Assembly (NCBI GenBank): GCA_026415715.1
Contig: JAOAGO010000010.1
Span: forward strand, 1-64,000
DNA from: Chitinophagaceae bacterium
GTDB taxonomy: Bacteria; Bacteroidota; Bacteroidia; Chitinophagales; Chitinophagaceae
Direction of reading: 5' to 3'
Length of the DNA: 64,000 nucleotides
The notes under the pieces are model-generated. The model made no database searches. It saw only the letters and a list, made by a program, of their open reading frames with translations, and was not told the origin of the DNA. Every line of letters begins with the position of its first letter. The first letter of the stretch is position 1. Positions 51,004 through 60,454 of the stretch are shown piece after piece. Both the position numbers and the translations under genes were made by a program.

Positions 51004-51423
51004 TCACGGGATAGACACAGGCGCCGCCTGAATTTCAAATCCTAATTCTTTAGCCGGGTCCCAAAATAACCGCTCAAAATCCACTACTCTGTCATTTTCC
51101 ACTTTAATTCCTTCACGTTGCAATCGTCGTTCCATTTCGCCGGCAGGCGAAAAATGATGTTTGCCGGAAAGTATTCCCAGGCGGTTTACCACGCGGTGTG
51201 CCGGAACGGGAGGGCTTACTCCGTGCGAAGCATTCATGGCCCAGCCCACCATACGGGCCGAAAGCCGGGTGCCCAGGCATGCCGCAATAGCGCCGTAGGT
51301 GGTAACTCTTCCGTAAGGTATCTAGCGTACCACGGCATAAACCAGTTCAAAAAAACCTTCTTCGCGAAGCCCCGAAGGACGAATAACCGGATAACGTTCC
51401 GGGTTGTGATGTTTATTCTTCAT
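51004..51423 (-). pseudogene. Alkyltransferase-like (ATL, MGMT-family) protein interrupted by in-frame TAG
   Basis: MKNKHHNPERYPVIRPSGLREEGFFELVYAVVR*IPYGRVTTYGAIAACLGTRLSARMVGWAMNASHGVSPPVPAHRVVNRLG...; TAG at 51322-51324; PAHRV replaces PCHRV. Confidence 0.8.
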
Positions 51424-51616
51424 GCGCCCATGTATCCCGGTTTTTTCCCGACAACAACAAACTTTTTTTCGGCTCCGGCACATTTTCAAAATCATAAGGA
51501 CAATGCCGGCAACCGTAACCGCAACAAAATCCTTTTTCCAGATGATACTGTTCAGTGAATACCATCAGGCCGTTATCGTCAAAATAATAGTGATATCCCT
51601 CAATCAGCTGCTTCAT
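51413..51616 (-). CDS. DUF5522 domain protein (Cys-rich)
   Basis: GFCCGYGCRHCPYDFENVP. Confidence 0.85.
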   Translation of the reverse strand: MKQLIEGYHYYFDDNGLMVFTEQYHLEKGFCCGYGCRHCPYDFENVPEPKKSLLLSGKNRDTWAHEE

Positions 51617-52319
51617 GTTCTTTCAGTATCTTCAGCATCATTTTAAATTCGGCATCTCTTTCTTTATCATCAATGGTTTCCGAGAGTTGAAAACACAGAT
51701 AATGTACTTTGCGGCTTCCGGAAATGTCCAGTTGCTCATAAAATGTTTTTATGGCCAGCCACGGCGGAACATCCGGTTCATCATAAATGTTTTCCTTATC
51801 CTCTATCAAAAGGCATCCGTAAAAATCAATTACCTTTTTGGTAAAAGAGTACAATGCCGGACTATCGGTTTTTAGATGAATATAACCTCCGGGCTGCAAA
51901 ATTTGTTTATAAAGTCGCAGAAACCGCGGATGGGTTAGCCGCTTTTTGGCTTTGGATAATTTCAGATGCGGATCGGGAAACGTTAGCCAGATTTCTGATA
52001 CTTCATTTGGCGCAAAGTACAGATGAATCATTTCTATCTGCGTACGAAGAAAAGCTATATTTTTAAGATGTTCCTCAAGCGCTTTCCTGGCGCCTACCCA
52101 CATCCGGTTTCCTTTTATATCCACGCCGATAAAATTTTTTTCCGGATACATCCGGCCCAAACCCACGGCATATTCTCCTTTTCCGCAGGCCAGCTCAAGT
52201 ACAATAGGGTTACGGTTCTGAAAAAAAACATGCCACTGCCCTGCCATATTCTGCGGAAACTGAAGTACATTCGGAAAAGTATTCAACTCGGCAAAACGTT
52301 GTAGTTTTTTCTGCCCCAT
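51600..52319 (-). CDS. trmB: tRNA (guanine-N7-)-methyltransferase
   Basis: LELACGKGEYAVGLGRMYPEKNFIGVDIKGNRMWVGA, IWLTFPDPHLKLSKAKKRLTHPRFL. Confidence 0.95.
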   Translation of the reverse strand: MGQKKLQRFAELNTFPNVLQFPQNMAGQWHVFFQNRNPIVLELACGKGEYAVGLGRMYPEKNFIGVDIKGNRMWVGARKALEEHLKNIAFLRTQIEMIHLYFAPNEVSEIWLTFPDPHLKLSKAKKRLTHPRFLRLYKQILQPGGYIHLKTDSPALYSFTKKVIDFYGCLLIEDKENIYDEPDVPPWLAIKTFYEQLDISGSRKVHYLCFQLSETIDDKERDAEFKMMLKILKEHEAAD

Positions 52320-52741
52320 AACAACAAATGTAAAAAGCCTGTGGGAAATTGAGAGAAAACGAATTGAAAGTTAAATTTCGTTTGTTATACGATTTTTTGA
52401 TATTGTATTCAATAAAAAAAATTACAGTTCCTTTTTCAGACTTCTTGTCTTTAAAAACCGAATGAGGAAAATTTATTTTTTAAAATTTCACTCATTATAA
52501 AAAAATCACCGTAACTCAAGCTGAATGAAATGGTGAGGGTTATCGGTAAAAAATATAATATTGATGATTTCACCGGAATGGCTCTGTCTTCTACAAATGT
52601 TAATATTATATCTCAAGCTGATAAAAATTCAATTAACGATGTTTAATAATAAAATTTGTTATGAATACCTAACTTAAAAATGAAATGGCCTTTTTTGGAT
52701 GAATCTGTGCCCTGAAATGATATCTTATTTCATAAAATGAA

Positions 52742-53314
52742 TCAATACGGCATGCCGCTTTCGGATAACTTTACCACACCGGTGGGTTGATGAAAGATAA
52801 CGCTGTTCAGGTCTTGTGTGGCGGTAACGCCTTTCCCGCCGTAAATCTGTTTGCCGATGCCGCGATACGTGGCAAATTTTTCGGTATAAAACAGGCGGGC
52901 ATTCTGATCCCACCACAGGTCGGGACTTCTAAGCGTATCGCCGTATACGGTAGTTACCACAACACTGTCGCGCAGATAGGCCTTTTGATAATTTTCAAAA
53001 TATTTTCCATAAAGGCTTCGCAGCCGTGTTTCTACCTTACCCTCATCATTATAAAATTCTATTTCCAGCGTTTGGGGAAATTCAATATACAAAGTGTCTG
53101 CAAATACCCGAAGCATTCTGGGCGATTGCAAACGGGCTTTTAATACCCCGTTCTGGCTCAGGTAACTGTCCACCCCCACTGCTTCTTCTTTGTGAATGAT
53201 TCGCTGCGTCAGGTCAAATACTTTTGCAGCATCGTTTTCGCAACCCGTTATTACGGCCAAACAGGTGTAAAGAAAAAGAGACAGCCTCAGGAAACGATGC
53301 ATGGATTTATTCAT
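52742..53314 (-). CDS. lptC: LPS export ABC transporter periplasmic protein LptC
   Basis: Lipoprotein signal; LYIEFPQTLEIEFYNDEGKVETRLRSLYGKYFE, DLWWDQNARLFYTEKFATYRG. Confidence 0.85.
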   Translation of the reverse strand: MNKSMHRFLRLSLFLYTCLAVITGCENDAAKVFDLTQRIIHKEEAVGVDSYLSQNGVLKARLQSPRMLRVFADTLYIEFPQTLEIEFYNDEGKVETRLRSLYGKYFENYQKAYLRDSVVVTTVYGDTLRSPDLWWDQNARLFYTEKFATYRGIGKQIYGGKGVTATQDLNSVIFHQPTGVVKLSESGMPY

Positions 53315-54779
53315 ACTTGCGCTTGAAAAACCACACGTCGCTCAGCGAAAATCCGGCGGAGATCCGGAATAAATTCTCACTGAGCAGATTGTTATTATTT
53401 CCTCTTCGGATATATTCAAAACTCAGATTGATCAGGGTAGTTTGATTTGGTACCAGTCGGTTGTAATTACCCACCGGCAATCCCAGTCCGAAGGTAAATC
53501 CGTATTGCATAATCTTACCCCGCACTCTCAGATAATCAGGCCCGTAAAAAAATCCCAGGCGGTAAGCCGCTCTGGAAAAATAAGGTTCTCTCGGCGTGGG
53601 ATTAATCTGTGCCCCGATGCGGACCTCCCATCTGTTGCCCACCGAATCTTTCAGATTATAAAACCGGTATTCGTCCCACCGCTGCGTATGAAAATCGGCA
53701 CCGATGAGCCAACCCGGCCTTTTCTTGAATATGGGAAATTGCTGCAGGGTAAAACCTGCCGTAAATGAAGCGGGATAAACAATTTTCCCCTCAATATTTT
53801 TTATATCTTCCACGCTGTCCACCCGAATATTTCCCAACGAAGGATCGTAATAAAAAGTTTCTTTTATGCGATCTTGCGTGGCGCTCATGTTTTGCCTCAT
53901 ATGGCCATAAGCCCCGGCAGTAAATAATACTGATTTTTCAGAAGTATTCACTACCGGTGTTTTAAAAATAATTCCGCCCGAAACGTAAAGGGTGTTGTAA
54001 TTGGTGCGGGTAAGAAAATTTCCTCTCTGATAACGAATAATATTGTTTCCGAGTTCCCGCTTTGTACTGTTTTCTTTTTTTCCAAAAAAATATGTCAGGT
54101 CAGCGCCCACACTCAGGCTCTGCTCCATACCTCTGCCTTTATCTTTCCGAAAAACCGAAATACCCGTTCCCAACGAGGCCTGATAAGATCCGCCGTCGCC
54201 TTCAAACCGGGTAATTACGGTACTGTCAATCGGTTGGCCGGTAATCGGGTCTTTTAAAATTTCAGAGCGATAAATTTTATAACTGACTCTGGATACAGGC
54301 CGAAGCCCCATGCTAACGCCCCAGTTTTTTTTGATCGGAAATCCGAATTGCACATAAGAAAACAAAAAATTATGCGCGGTAAATTTTTTAACAGGGTTGT
54401 TTTCTTTCAGCGTCCGGCTGTCAATATTGATTCCTGCATCCAGCAACACCCTGCCCGAAGACATTTTTCGGGTAGTAGCTTCCTGCCACGATTCAAAATA
54501 GGCATAGGTAGCGGGATTGGAATAATTGATGGACAACACATCCGTAAAACCGGCCGAAATTCCTCCCATGCCACGCATGGTAACGTTAGTAGGCGAAACC
54601 AGATCGCCTAAGCCGTAACGGGAATACGGTGAGTTATCCTGACTGAAAAGGGAGCTGCCCGAAATTCCGAAAAACAAAAGGAAAAAAAAGACTCTTATGT
54701 TTATTTCACTGATTTTCAACTGTGTTATTAACTTCACTAAGCGCATATAATCCTTTAAACAATAAATCCGGGTCTGCAA
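53307..54779 (-). CDS. Outer membrane protein, hypothetical (Bacteroidota, lptC-linked)
   Basis: SPYSRYGLGDLVSPTNVTMRGMGGISAGFTDVLSINYSNPATYA; beta-barrel pattern; exact start uncertain. Confidence 0.8.
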   Translation of the reverse strand: MQTRIYCLKDYMRLVKLITQLKISEINIRVFFFLLFFGISGSSLFSQDNSPYSRYGLGDLVSPTNVTMRGMGGISAGFTDVLSINYSNPATYAYFESWQEATTRKMSSGRVLLDAGINIDSRTLKENNPVKKFTAHNFLFSYVQFGFPIKKNWGVSMGLRPVSRVSYKIYRSEILKDPITGQPIDSTVITRFEGDGGSYQASLGTGISVFRKDKGRGMEQSLSVGADLTYFFGKKENSTKRELGNNIIRYQRGNFLTRTNYNTLYVSGGIIFKTPVVNTSEKSVLFTAGAYGHMRQNMSATQDRIKETFYYDPSLGNIRVDSVEDIKNIEGKIVYPASFTAGFTLQQFPIFKKRPGWLIGADFHTQRWDEYRFYNLKDSVGNRWEVRIGAQINPTPREPYFSRAAYRLGFFYGPDYLRVRGKIMQYGFTFGLGLPVGNYNRLVPNQTTLINLSFEYIRRGNNNNLLSENLFRISAGFSLSDVWFFKRKYE

Positions 54780-55446
54780 ATATCTTGTTTTTCAGGTGTG
54801 GAGACAAATATGGTACATCACCGCCGGTTAAGAGGACGTTAAAGTTTTTAAATTTCTCCTGATAGGCATCAATGATACCGTCAATTTCTTTAGCCATTCC
54901 AAGTATAACGCCGGATGTTATATTGGTTTCGGTATCATAACCGATTAAGGGCACATTGCTGTCCGGTTTTACCAAAGGCAATAGCGCGGTAAACTGATGC
55001 AATGCGGTTAAACGCATTTGCAAACCCGGAGAAATACCGCCGCCGAGAAACTCATGAAATTTATTGATGAAATTATAGGTGATACAGGTGCCCAGCGCTA
55101 TGATCAGATTATTTTTTTTGGGATACAGAAGCACGGCAGCCGAACAAAGCGCTATTCTGTCGGCGCCTATGGTTTCGGGTTTGCCCACCGGTGTGGTAAA
55201 CGGCACTTTGGTGAGATGACTGAGCAGATGAAACTGCGAATGTCTTTTCAGAATATTTTCCAGTTCGGGATGATGCCGGATTACGGAAGATAATATGGTT
55301 TTCTGCGGTTTGTATTCTGAAAGAATACGTGAAATGGTTTCCGGATGGTCATCTGCCAGAGTCAGTACTTCTTTTAATTCGGCGCCATGAAATACGGCTA
55401 CTTTTTTTCGGGTGTTTCCGAAATCCAAACAAAGGGTAACTGTCAT
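54706..55446 (-). CDS. coaX: Type III pantothenate kinase
   Basis: LCLDFGNTRKKVAVF, IGADRIALCSAAVLLYPKKNNLIIALGTCITYNF, GGGISPGLQMRLTAL, LTGGDVPYL. Confidence 0.94.
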   Translation of the reverse strand: MTVTLCLDFGNTRKKVAVFHGAELKEVLTLADDHPETISRILSEYKPQKTILSSVIRHHPELENILKRHSQFHLLSHLTKVPFTTPVGKPETIGADRIALCSAAVLLYPKKNNLIIALGTCITYNFINKFHEFLGGGISPGLQMRLTALHQFTALLPLVKPDSNVPLIGYDTETNITSGVILGMAKEIDGIIDAYQEKFKNFNVLLTGGDVPYLSPHLKNKIFADPDLLFKGLYALSEVNNTVENQ

Positions 55447-55472
55447 GCCGGCAATATTAAAAATTAAAGCAA

Positions 55473-56114
55473 CTATAAATCCAAATCGGAGGCTGTTAAA
55501 TTTTTGAAATGTCCGTTGCTTTTGATTTTTTCTTTCATTTCTTCAATCTGAAAAATCATGGGAATCATCTGTTTTAAAAAATCATTCAGGTATTTTTGCC
55601 GCTGGCGTTCCCTCGGAAACAACAGCATTTCATATTGATTTTTCAGCGGTAGCCCGATATAATGAGCAATATCGTACGAATTCAATTCGTCTTCCTTTTT
55701 CTGAAAAGGTTTTTCTACTTTCAGCAGTTTATACATTTTGCGAAGATTACTTATTAATTCCCGCCTGAGGGCGGGGTCGCCGTCTTCTATCAACTCTGAA
55801 TACGTCACAATGGCGCCGCTGTACAGTTTGTCGGGTACATCTTTGATGACTTCCAGTATTCTGAAAATTTTAATGCCTGCGGTTATAATCAGCATTTCAC
55901 CGTTATCCAGCACCCGTGTAATTTCTTTGATTTTTACCAGCGAACCGTATTCTTTCATTTCGTTTTGTATGATGGCGGGTATGCCAAAAGGTTTTTCCTG
56001 TTCTGTACACTCCCTGATGAGCTGTTTATACCGGGGTTCAAAAATGCGCAGCTTCAGTTCCTGGCCGGGAAATACCACTGCCGACAGAGGAAAGATGGGT
56101 ATAAAATTCGTCAT
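55473..56114 (-). CDS. LON peptidase substrate-binding domain protein
   Basis: IPIFPLSAVVFPGQELKLRIFEPRYKQLIREC. Confidence 0.9.
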   Translation of the reverse strand: MTNFIPIFPLSAVVFPGQELKLRIFEPRYKQLIRECTEQEKPFGIPAIIQNEMKEYGSLVKIKEITRVLDNGEMLIITAGIKIFRILEVIKDVPDKLYSGAIVTYSELIEDGDPALRRELISNLRKMYKLLKVEKPFQKKEDELNSYDIAHYIGLPLKNQYEMLLFPRERQRQKYLNDFLKQMIPMIFQIEEMKEKIKSNGHFKNLTASDLDL

Positions 56115-56123
56115 TGCCTCAAG

Positions 56124-56903
56124 TTAATTCTTTTTTTCGTTTTTTCTTTTTTGTTTACTTAATTCATTTAAGTAGCGATATTTCAATTTTGTGTACCATG
56201 CCGAAAGGCGGGCGCACTGAAAACCTGCTCTTCCGTCAAGCCAGCCCAGTTTAAAAACATAATGTTGAAGAAACGAAAAAACCGGACCCAGCTTTCTTTT
56301 GATGCTGTTGGATTTTCTTCCCTGCAAAAAATATTTTTCAGCGCCGAGGCGGGCATACAGCTCCAGTTTTGTTTTATAATGCTCTATACTTTTCACCGTA
56401 AAATGATGAATGGCCCCGTTCAGTTTTTTATATTTTATTTCCGGCGGCAGAAGAAGTTTTTCATGCACCGGCGATTCGTCCCATCTGATTTTCCCCTTAT
56501 GAAACAAGCGAATATGTTGATCAGAACCCCATTCGCCGAAACGAAGCGGCTTGTTGAGAAAGTAATTTTTAAAGGCAACCAGGTAGGCCGTATTCTCATC
56601 ATCGGGCATCCAGTTTTGCAGCGATTGCTGAAGCTCATCATCGGGCACTTCGTCGGCATCCAGAAAAAGTACCCAGTCATAACGGCTCATGCCCAAGGCC
56701 CTTGCTTTTGTTTTTCCAAAACCTTCCCACTCACCCCTGTGCAGCCGAACGGGAAAAGCAGATACGATCCGAAGCGTATCATCCGTGCTTCCGGTATCAT
56801 ACACCAGAATATCGTTGCTCAGCGGCACCAGTTTTTCCAGCGTTTTACCGATAATATCGGCTTCATTTTTACAAACAATAACCACGGAAAAGGGATGCCC
56901 CAT
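56124..56903 (-). CDS. Glycosyltransferase family 2 (WaaE/KdtX-like)
   Basis: FSVVIVCKNEADIIGKTLEKL, VYDTGSTDDTLRI, VLFLDADEVPDDEL. Confidence 0.92.
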   Translation of the reverse strand: MGHPFSVVIVCKNEADIIGKTLEKLVPLSNDILVYDTGSTDDTLRIVSAFPVRLHRGEWEGFGKTKARALGMSRYDWVLFLDADEVPDDELQQSLQNWMPDDENTAYLVAFKNYFLNKPLRFGEWGSDQHIRLFHKGKIRWDESPVHEKLLLPPEIKYKKLNGAIHHFTVKSIEHYKTKLELYARLGAEKYFLQGRKSNSIKRKLGPVFSFLQHYVFKLGWLDGRAGFQCARLSAWYTKLKYRYLNELSKQKRKNEKKN

Positions 56904-57047
56904 GGCTGCAAAGATGGTGTGTTTTTTAAAAAAGATTTTTTAATCAATAAAAGAGCAGATGAATGTACGAATTATAAAATGTCAGGTTTTTAAAACAGAG
57001 TAAAAATCATGCTTACGAATTTTATATTTTCGCCAAAATCTGGATAA

Positions 57048-57332
57048 ATGGAAACTATACCGAATGAAGGTTTTCCCCGCATTGCTGCCTGCGAGCCCAC
57101 CTGCGTAAAAGTAGAGCCGGGCAAAATTTATTCATGGTGCAGTTGCGGCCTGAGCCAAAAAGCGCCCTTTTGCGATGGCTCACACAAAAAAATTGAAGGT
57201 ATGCCTTACCGAAGTATAAAAGTTCAGTTCACTGAGCCGGCAGAAGTGTGGTTTTGCGAATGCAAGCACACCAAAACTCCACCCTATTGTGACGGATCAC
57301 ATAAGGAATGCTGTAAAGAACAGGTAAAATAA
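57048..57332 (+). CDS. Dual CDGSH iron-sulfur domain protein
   Basis: CSCGLSQKAPFCDGSH and CECKHTKTPPYCDGSH. Confidence 0.95.
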   Translation: METIPNEGFPRIAACEPTCVKVEPGKIYSWCSCGLSQKAPFCDGSHKKIEGMPYRSIKVQFTEPAEVWFCECKHTKTPPYCDGSHKECCKEQVK

Positions 57333-57351
57333 AACCCCGATTGAAAATATT

Positions 57352-57759
57352 TTATGGATTATTGTCCGATGGTCTGAAACCGCCTTCCGGCCTTCTGGGC
57401 CGCATAGAAGGTTGAATTTTTTCTTTCCAGATGTCAAATTGTTCTTTTGTAAGCACCGATTTTAAAATTTCATCCTGAGCGTCATTAAACTTTTTCATTT
57501 CCTGCATCAGGGTTTCTCTGTCGGGTATCCCGGATGTCATTAACTCCTGCCGTTTGGCCTCCTGAGCTCTGTACAATGTTTTTAGTGCGGTATCCAAAAG
57601 GGATTTTTTTTCGGCGTTCAGCTGAAAAGCGCTGTCCAGTTTTTGAATGAGAGCAGCAGCCCTTTCTTCGGGACTTCGCCTGAACGGCCCTCCACCGAAT
57701 TGTGCAAAACCGGAAAATGTATAGAACAAGAAAACAATAACAAATACGGATTTACGCAT
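57352..57759 (-). CDS. Hypothetical exported protein (Spy/CpxP-like helical)
   Basis: Signal peptide MRKSVFVIVFLFYTFSGFAQ; helical charged body; start trimmed. Confidence 0.65.
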   Translation of the reverse strand: MRKSVFVIVFLFYTFSGFAQFGGGPFRRSPEERAAALIQKLDSAFQLNAEKKSLLDTALKTLYRAQEAKRQELMTSGIPDRETLMQEMKKFNDAQDEILKSVLTKEQFDIWKEKIQPSMRPRRPEGGFRPSDNNP

Positions 57760-57844
57760 AAAATTGATTTTACAACAAATTAGACGACAAAAACTCAAAA
57801 AATGTTCGCCCGCAAAATAATTTTTTCGGCCTACTTTTACCCCG

Positions 57845-57890
57845 CAATTTATCGTCGAATTCTTAAACAATTTATCGTCGAATTCTTAAA
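57845..57890. repeat. Perfect tandem duplication of 23-bp unit caatttatcgtcgaattcttaaa
   Basis: 57845-57867 and 57868-57890 are identical. Confidence 0.98.
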
Positions 57891-57897
57891 TCAGATT

Positions 57898-58425
57898 ATG
57901 AAATATCAAAAAATCGTTGCCGTTTCCGGTATTTCCGGATTATTTGAAATCATAAATACGAAATCAGACGGGGCCATCGTTCGCTCGCTGGAAGATAAAA
58001 CCGTACGCTTTGTTTCTTCAAGAAATCATCAGCTTACCCCGCTTGAAAATATAGAAGTATATACCACGGGGCGCAACGTAAACCTCTCCGAAGTTTTTGA
58101 AGCCATGGAAAAAGCCGGCGAGCCGCTGCCCGACGGTAAAGATGCGGACAACCTGAAACAATATTTCAAAAAAGTATTTCCTTCCATGGATTTTGACAGG
58201 GTGTATCACAGTGACATGAAAAAAATGGTTAAATGGTTCTTTTTGCTAAAAAGGAATAACGTGGCATTTCAAACCGTTGATATACAAACCAGCTCACCCG
58301 AAGCCGAATCGGAAGCCACTGCTGAAAAGCCGAAAGAAGAGCCGGTTGAAAATACCCCGGAAAAAGAGGAAAATGAATCCGGACAACAGCCGAAAAAATC
58401 CAAAAAAACAAAACAAAAAAAATAA
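57898..58425 (+). CDS. DUF5606 family protein
   Basis: MKYQKIVAVSGISGLFEIINTKSDGAIVRSLEDK; Lys/Glu-rich tail; start trimmed. Confidence 0.9.
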   Translation: MKYQKIVAVSGISGLFEIINTKSDGAIVRSLEDKTVRFVSSRNHQLTPLENIEVYTTGRNVNLSEVFEAMEKAGEPLPDGKDADNLKQYFKKVFPSMDFDRVYHSDMKKMVKWFFLLKRNNVAFQTVDIQTSSPEAESEATAEKPKEEPVENTPEKEENESGQQPKKSKKTKQKK

Positions 58426-58496
58426 AACCGGTATAGATTGTTTAATATAAATTTTAAACTAATTCAGCTAATAAGGTAAACCTGACTGATATTGAT

Positions 58497-60218
58497 ATGA
58501 CAACCTTCCCGGACATCCAGAAAATGAAACGCAACTATCTGAAAGAAGGTTTTACGGCAAAAAACTGGGAAGATGTTGCGCCTTTTTACAAGGAACTTGC
58601 AGAACGTGAAATAAATTCCGTTGATGAGCTGCTGCAATGGTTAAAAGACACCAGCGAATTAGACTCCGTACTCAGCGAAGAAGCCTCGTGGCGCATGATT
58701 CGCATGAATGCCAATACCGCCTCGGAAGAAGCCCGCAATGATTTCGTACACTTCATGAGTCAAGTGATGCCGCAAATTCAACAGTACACATTTCAACTGA
58801 ATGAGAAACTACTGAACAATCCTTTTTGTAAAGAACTGGATAAAGAGGTTTACTTTACCTTTTTGCGCAGCATACAAAAACAAGCCGACCTGTTTTGTAA
58901 AGAAAATCTGCCCCTGAAGTCCGACCTTCAGGTTTTGCAACAACAATATGCTGCCATTACCGGAAAAATGGCCGTACACATCGGCGACAGGGAATATACA
59001 CTGCAACAGGCAGCAAAATTTCTTGAACATCCGCAACGCGAAATTCGCGAAGATGCCTACCATAAAATGAACCGCCGAAGGCTGGAAGACAAGGAAACGC
59101 TGAATCAGCTCTATGCTGCCATGATTCAAAAAAGGCATCAGATAGCCCGCAATGCCGGGTTTCAGAATTACAGAGATTTTCGTTTCAAAGAACTGGGCCG
59201 TTTTGATTATACTCCGCGGGAATGTTATGCTTTTCATCAGGCCATCAAAAAGCACATCCTGCCACTGGCAGATAAAATTTATGAAAACAGAAAACAAAGG
59301 CTCGGATTAGATACCCTGCGTCCGTGGGATTTGCATGCTGTACCGCAAGGCTACACGCCTCTGCAACCTTTTCGGAACAGTAATGAACTGGTACAGAAAA
59401 CCATTCATTGCCTGAATGAAATACATCCTTTTTTCGGATATTGCCTCCAAACCATTTATAACCGGAGACATCTGGATATTGAAAACCGGATGCACAAAGC
59501 GCCTACCGGATTTAATTGCCATCTTCCCGAAACGGGGTTGCCCTTTATTTTTTTAAATGTAACCGGCACCCTCGATGATATGATTAATCTGATGCACGAA
59601 AGCGGTCATGCGGTACACTCCATTCTCATCCACCCGCTACCTCTGTTTGGTTTTAAAGAATACCCGGTAGAGTTTGGAGAAGTAGCCAGCATGTCAATGG
59701 AACTGTTCAGCATGAACCATTGGGAAATTTTCTTTGAAAATGAAGAGGAACGGAACCGGGCAAAAAAATACCTGCTCGAAAAAATCATTATGCAGCTTCC
59801 CTGGATTGCTGCTATTGATCTCTTTCAGCACCGGATTTATGAAAAACCCGTAACCAATACCCATGAAATTGAAACCATCTGGACCGAAACTATCAAAGAA
59901 TTTACTTCTGCTCAAATAGATTATTCCGGTTTAGAAGAATATCAGCAGTATTCCTGGCAAAAGCAAATTCATGTTTTTGAGTTTCCGTTTTATTTTATTG
60001 AATACGGCATTGCTCAGCTGGGCGCCATCGGGTTATGGCAACAATACATGAATGATAAGGAGGCCACCCTAAACCGCTACATCTGCGCTTTGTCAAAGGG
60101 CGGCACATTGCCTCTCCCGGAACTGTTCAATACCGCCGGACTTCCTTTTGACTTTAGCGCCGAGTACATGGTAAAGCTGGTTGACTTTTTATGGATGGAA
60201 TGGCAAAAACTGAATTGA
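58497..60218 (+). CDS. M3 family oligoendopeptidase
   Basis: LMHESGHAVHSI (HExxH), PVEFGEVASMSMELFSM. Confidence 0.94.
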   Translation: MTTFPDIQKMKRNYLKEGFTAKNWEDVAPFYKELAEREINSVDELLQWLKDTSELDSVLSEEASWRMIRMNANTASEEARNDFVHFMSQVMPQIQQYTFQLNEKLLNNPFCKELDKEVYFTFLRSIQKQADLFCKENLPLKSDLQVLQQQYAAITGKMAVHIGDREYTLQQAAKFLEHPQREIREDAYHKMNRRRLEDKETLNQLYAAMIQKRHQIARNAGFQNYRDFRFKELGRFDYTPRECYAFHQAIKKHILPLADKIYENRKQRLGLDTLRPWDLHAVPQGYTPLQPFRNSNELVQKTIHCLNEIHPFFGYCLQTIYNRRHLDIENRMHKAPTGFNCHLPETGLPFIFLNVTGTLDDMINLMHESGHAVHSILIHPLPLFGFKEYPVEFGEVASMSMELFSMNHWEIFFENEEERNRAKKYLLEKIIMQLPWIAAIDLFQHRIYEKPVTNTHEIETIWTETIKEFTSAQIDYSGLEEYQQYSWQKQIHVFEFPFYFIEYGIAQLGAIGLWQQYMNDKEATLNRYICALSKGGTLPLPELFNTAGLPFDFSAEYMVKLVDFLWMEWQKLN

Positions 60219-60410
60219 AAATCAAATACATTATTAAAATTGATGCAGAGTAACAATCCCATGGCGCTTGCATCAGAAATTTCAGGCTTTCGGGATTTTC
60301 TTCATCTGAATTTTCAATAAGACATTCCGGCACATTATACCTGAACCTTCAGGTGTCCGAAACTTACGGGATAATTTTAAAATTTTGTAAATTCAATTCA
60401 TATTTTTTAA

Positions 60411-60430
60411 AACAATGTTTAAACATTGTT
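60411..60430. promoter_or_regulatory. Perfect 20-bp palindrome AACAATGTTTAAACATTGTT, candidate operator
   Basis: Self-complementary; abuts -7-like TATTTTTG (60430-60437) and start at 60455. Confidence 0.5.
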
Positions 60431-60454
60431 ATTTTTGGGCTGTTATAACTTTTC

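Noticed and set aside
25757-51423. Programmed stop-codon readthrough or alternative genetic code
   Set aside because: The internal stops are TGA, TAA and TAG in different genes while all three serve as normal stops elsewhere in the window
56262-56993. 243-aa ORF on + strand
   Set aside because: Antisense to the GT2 gene; shadow ORF
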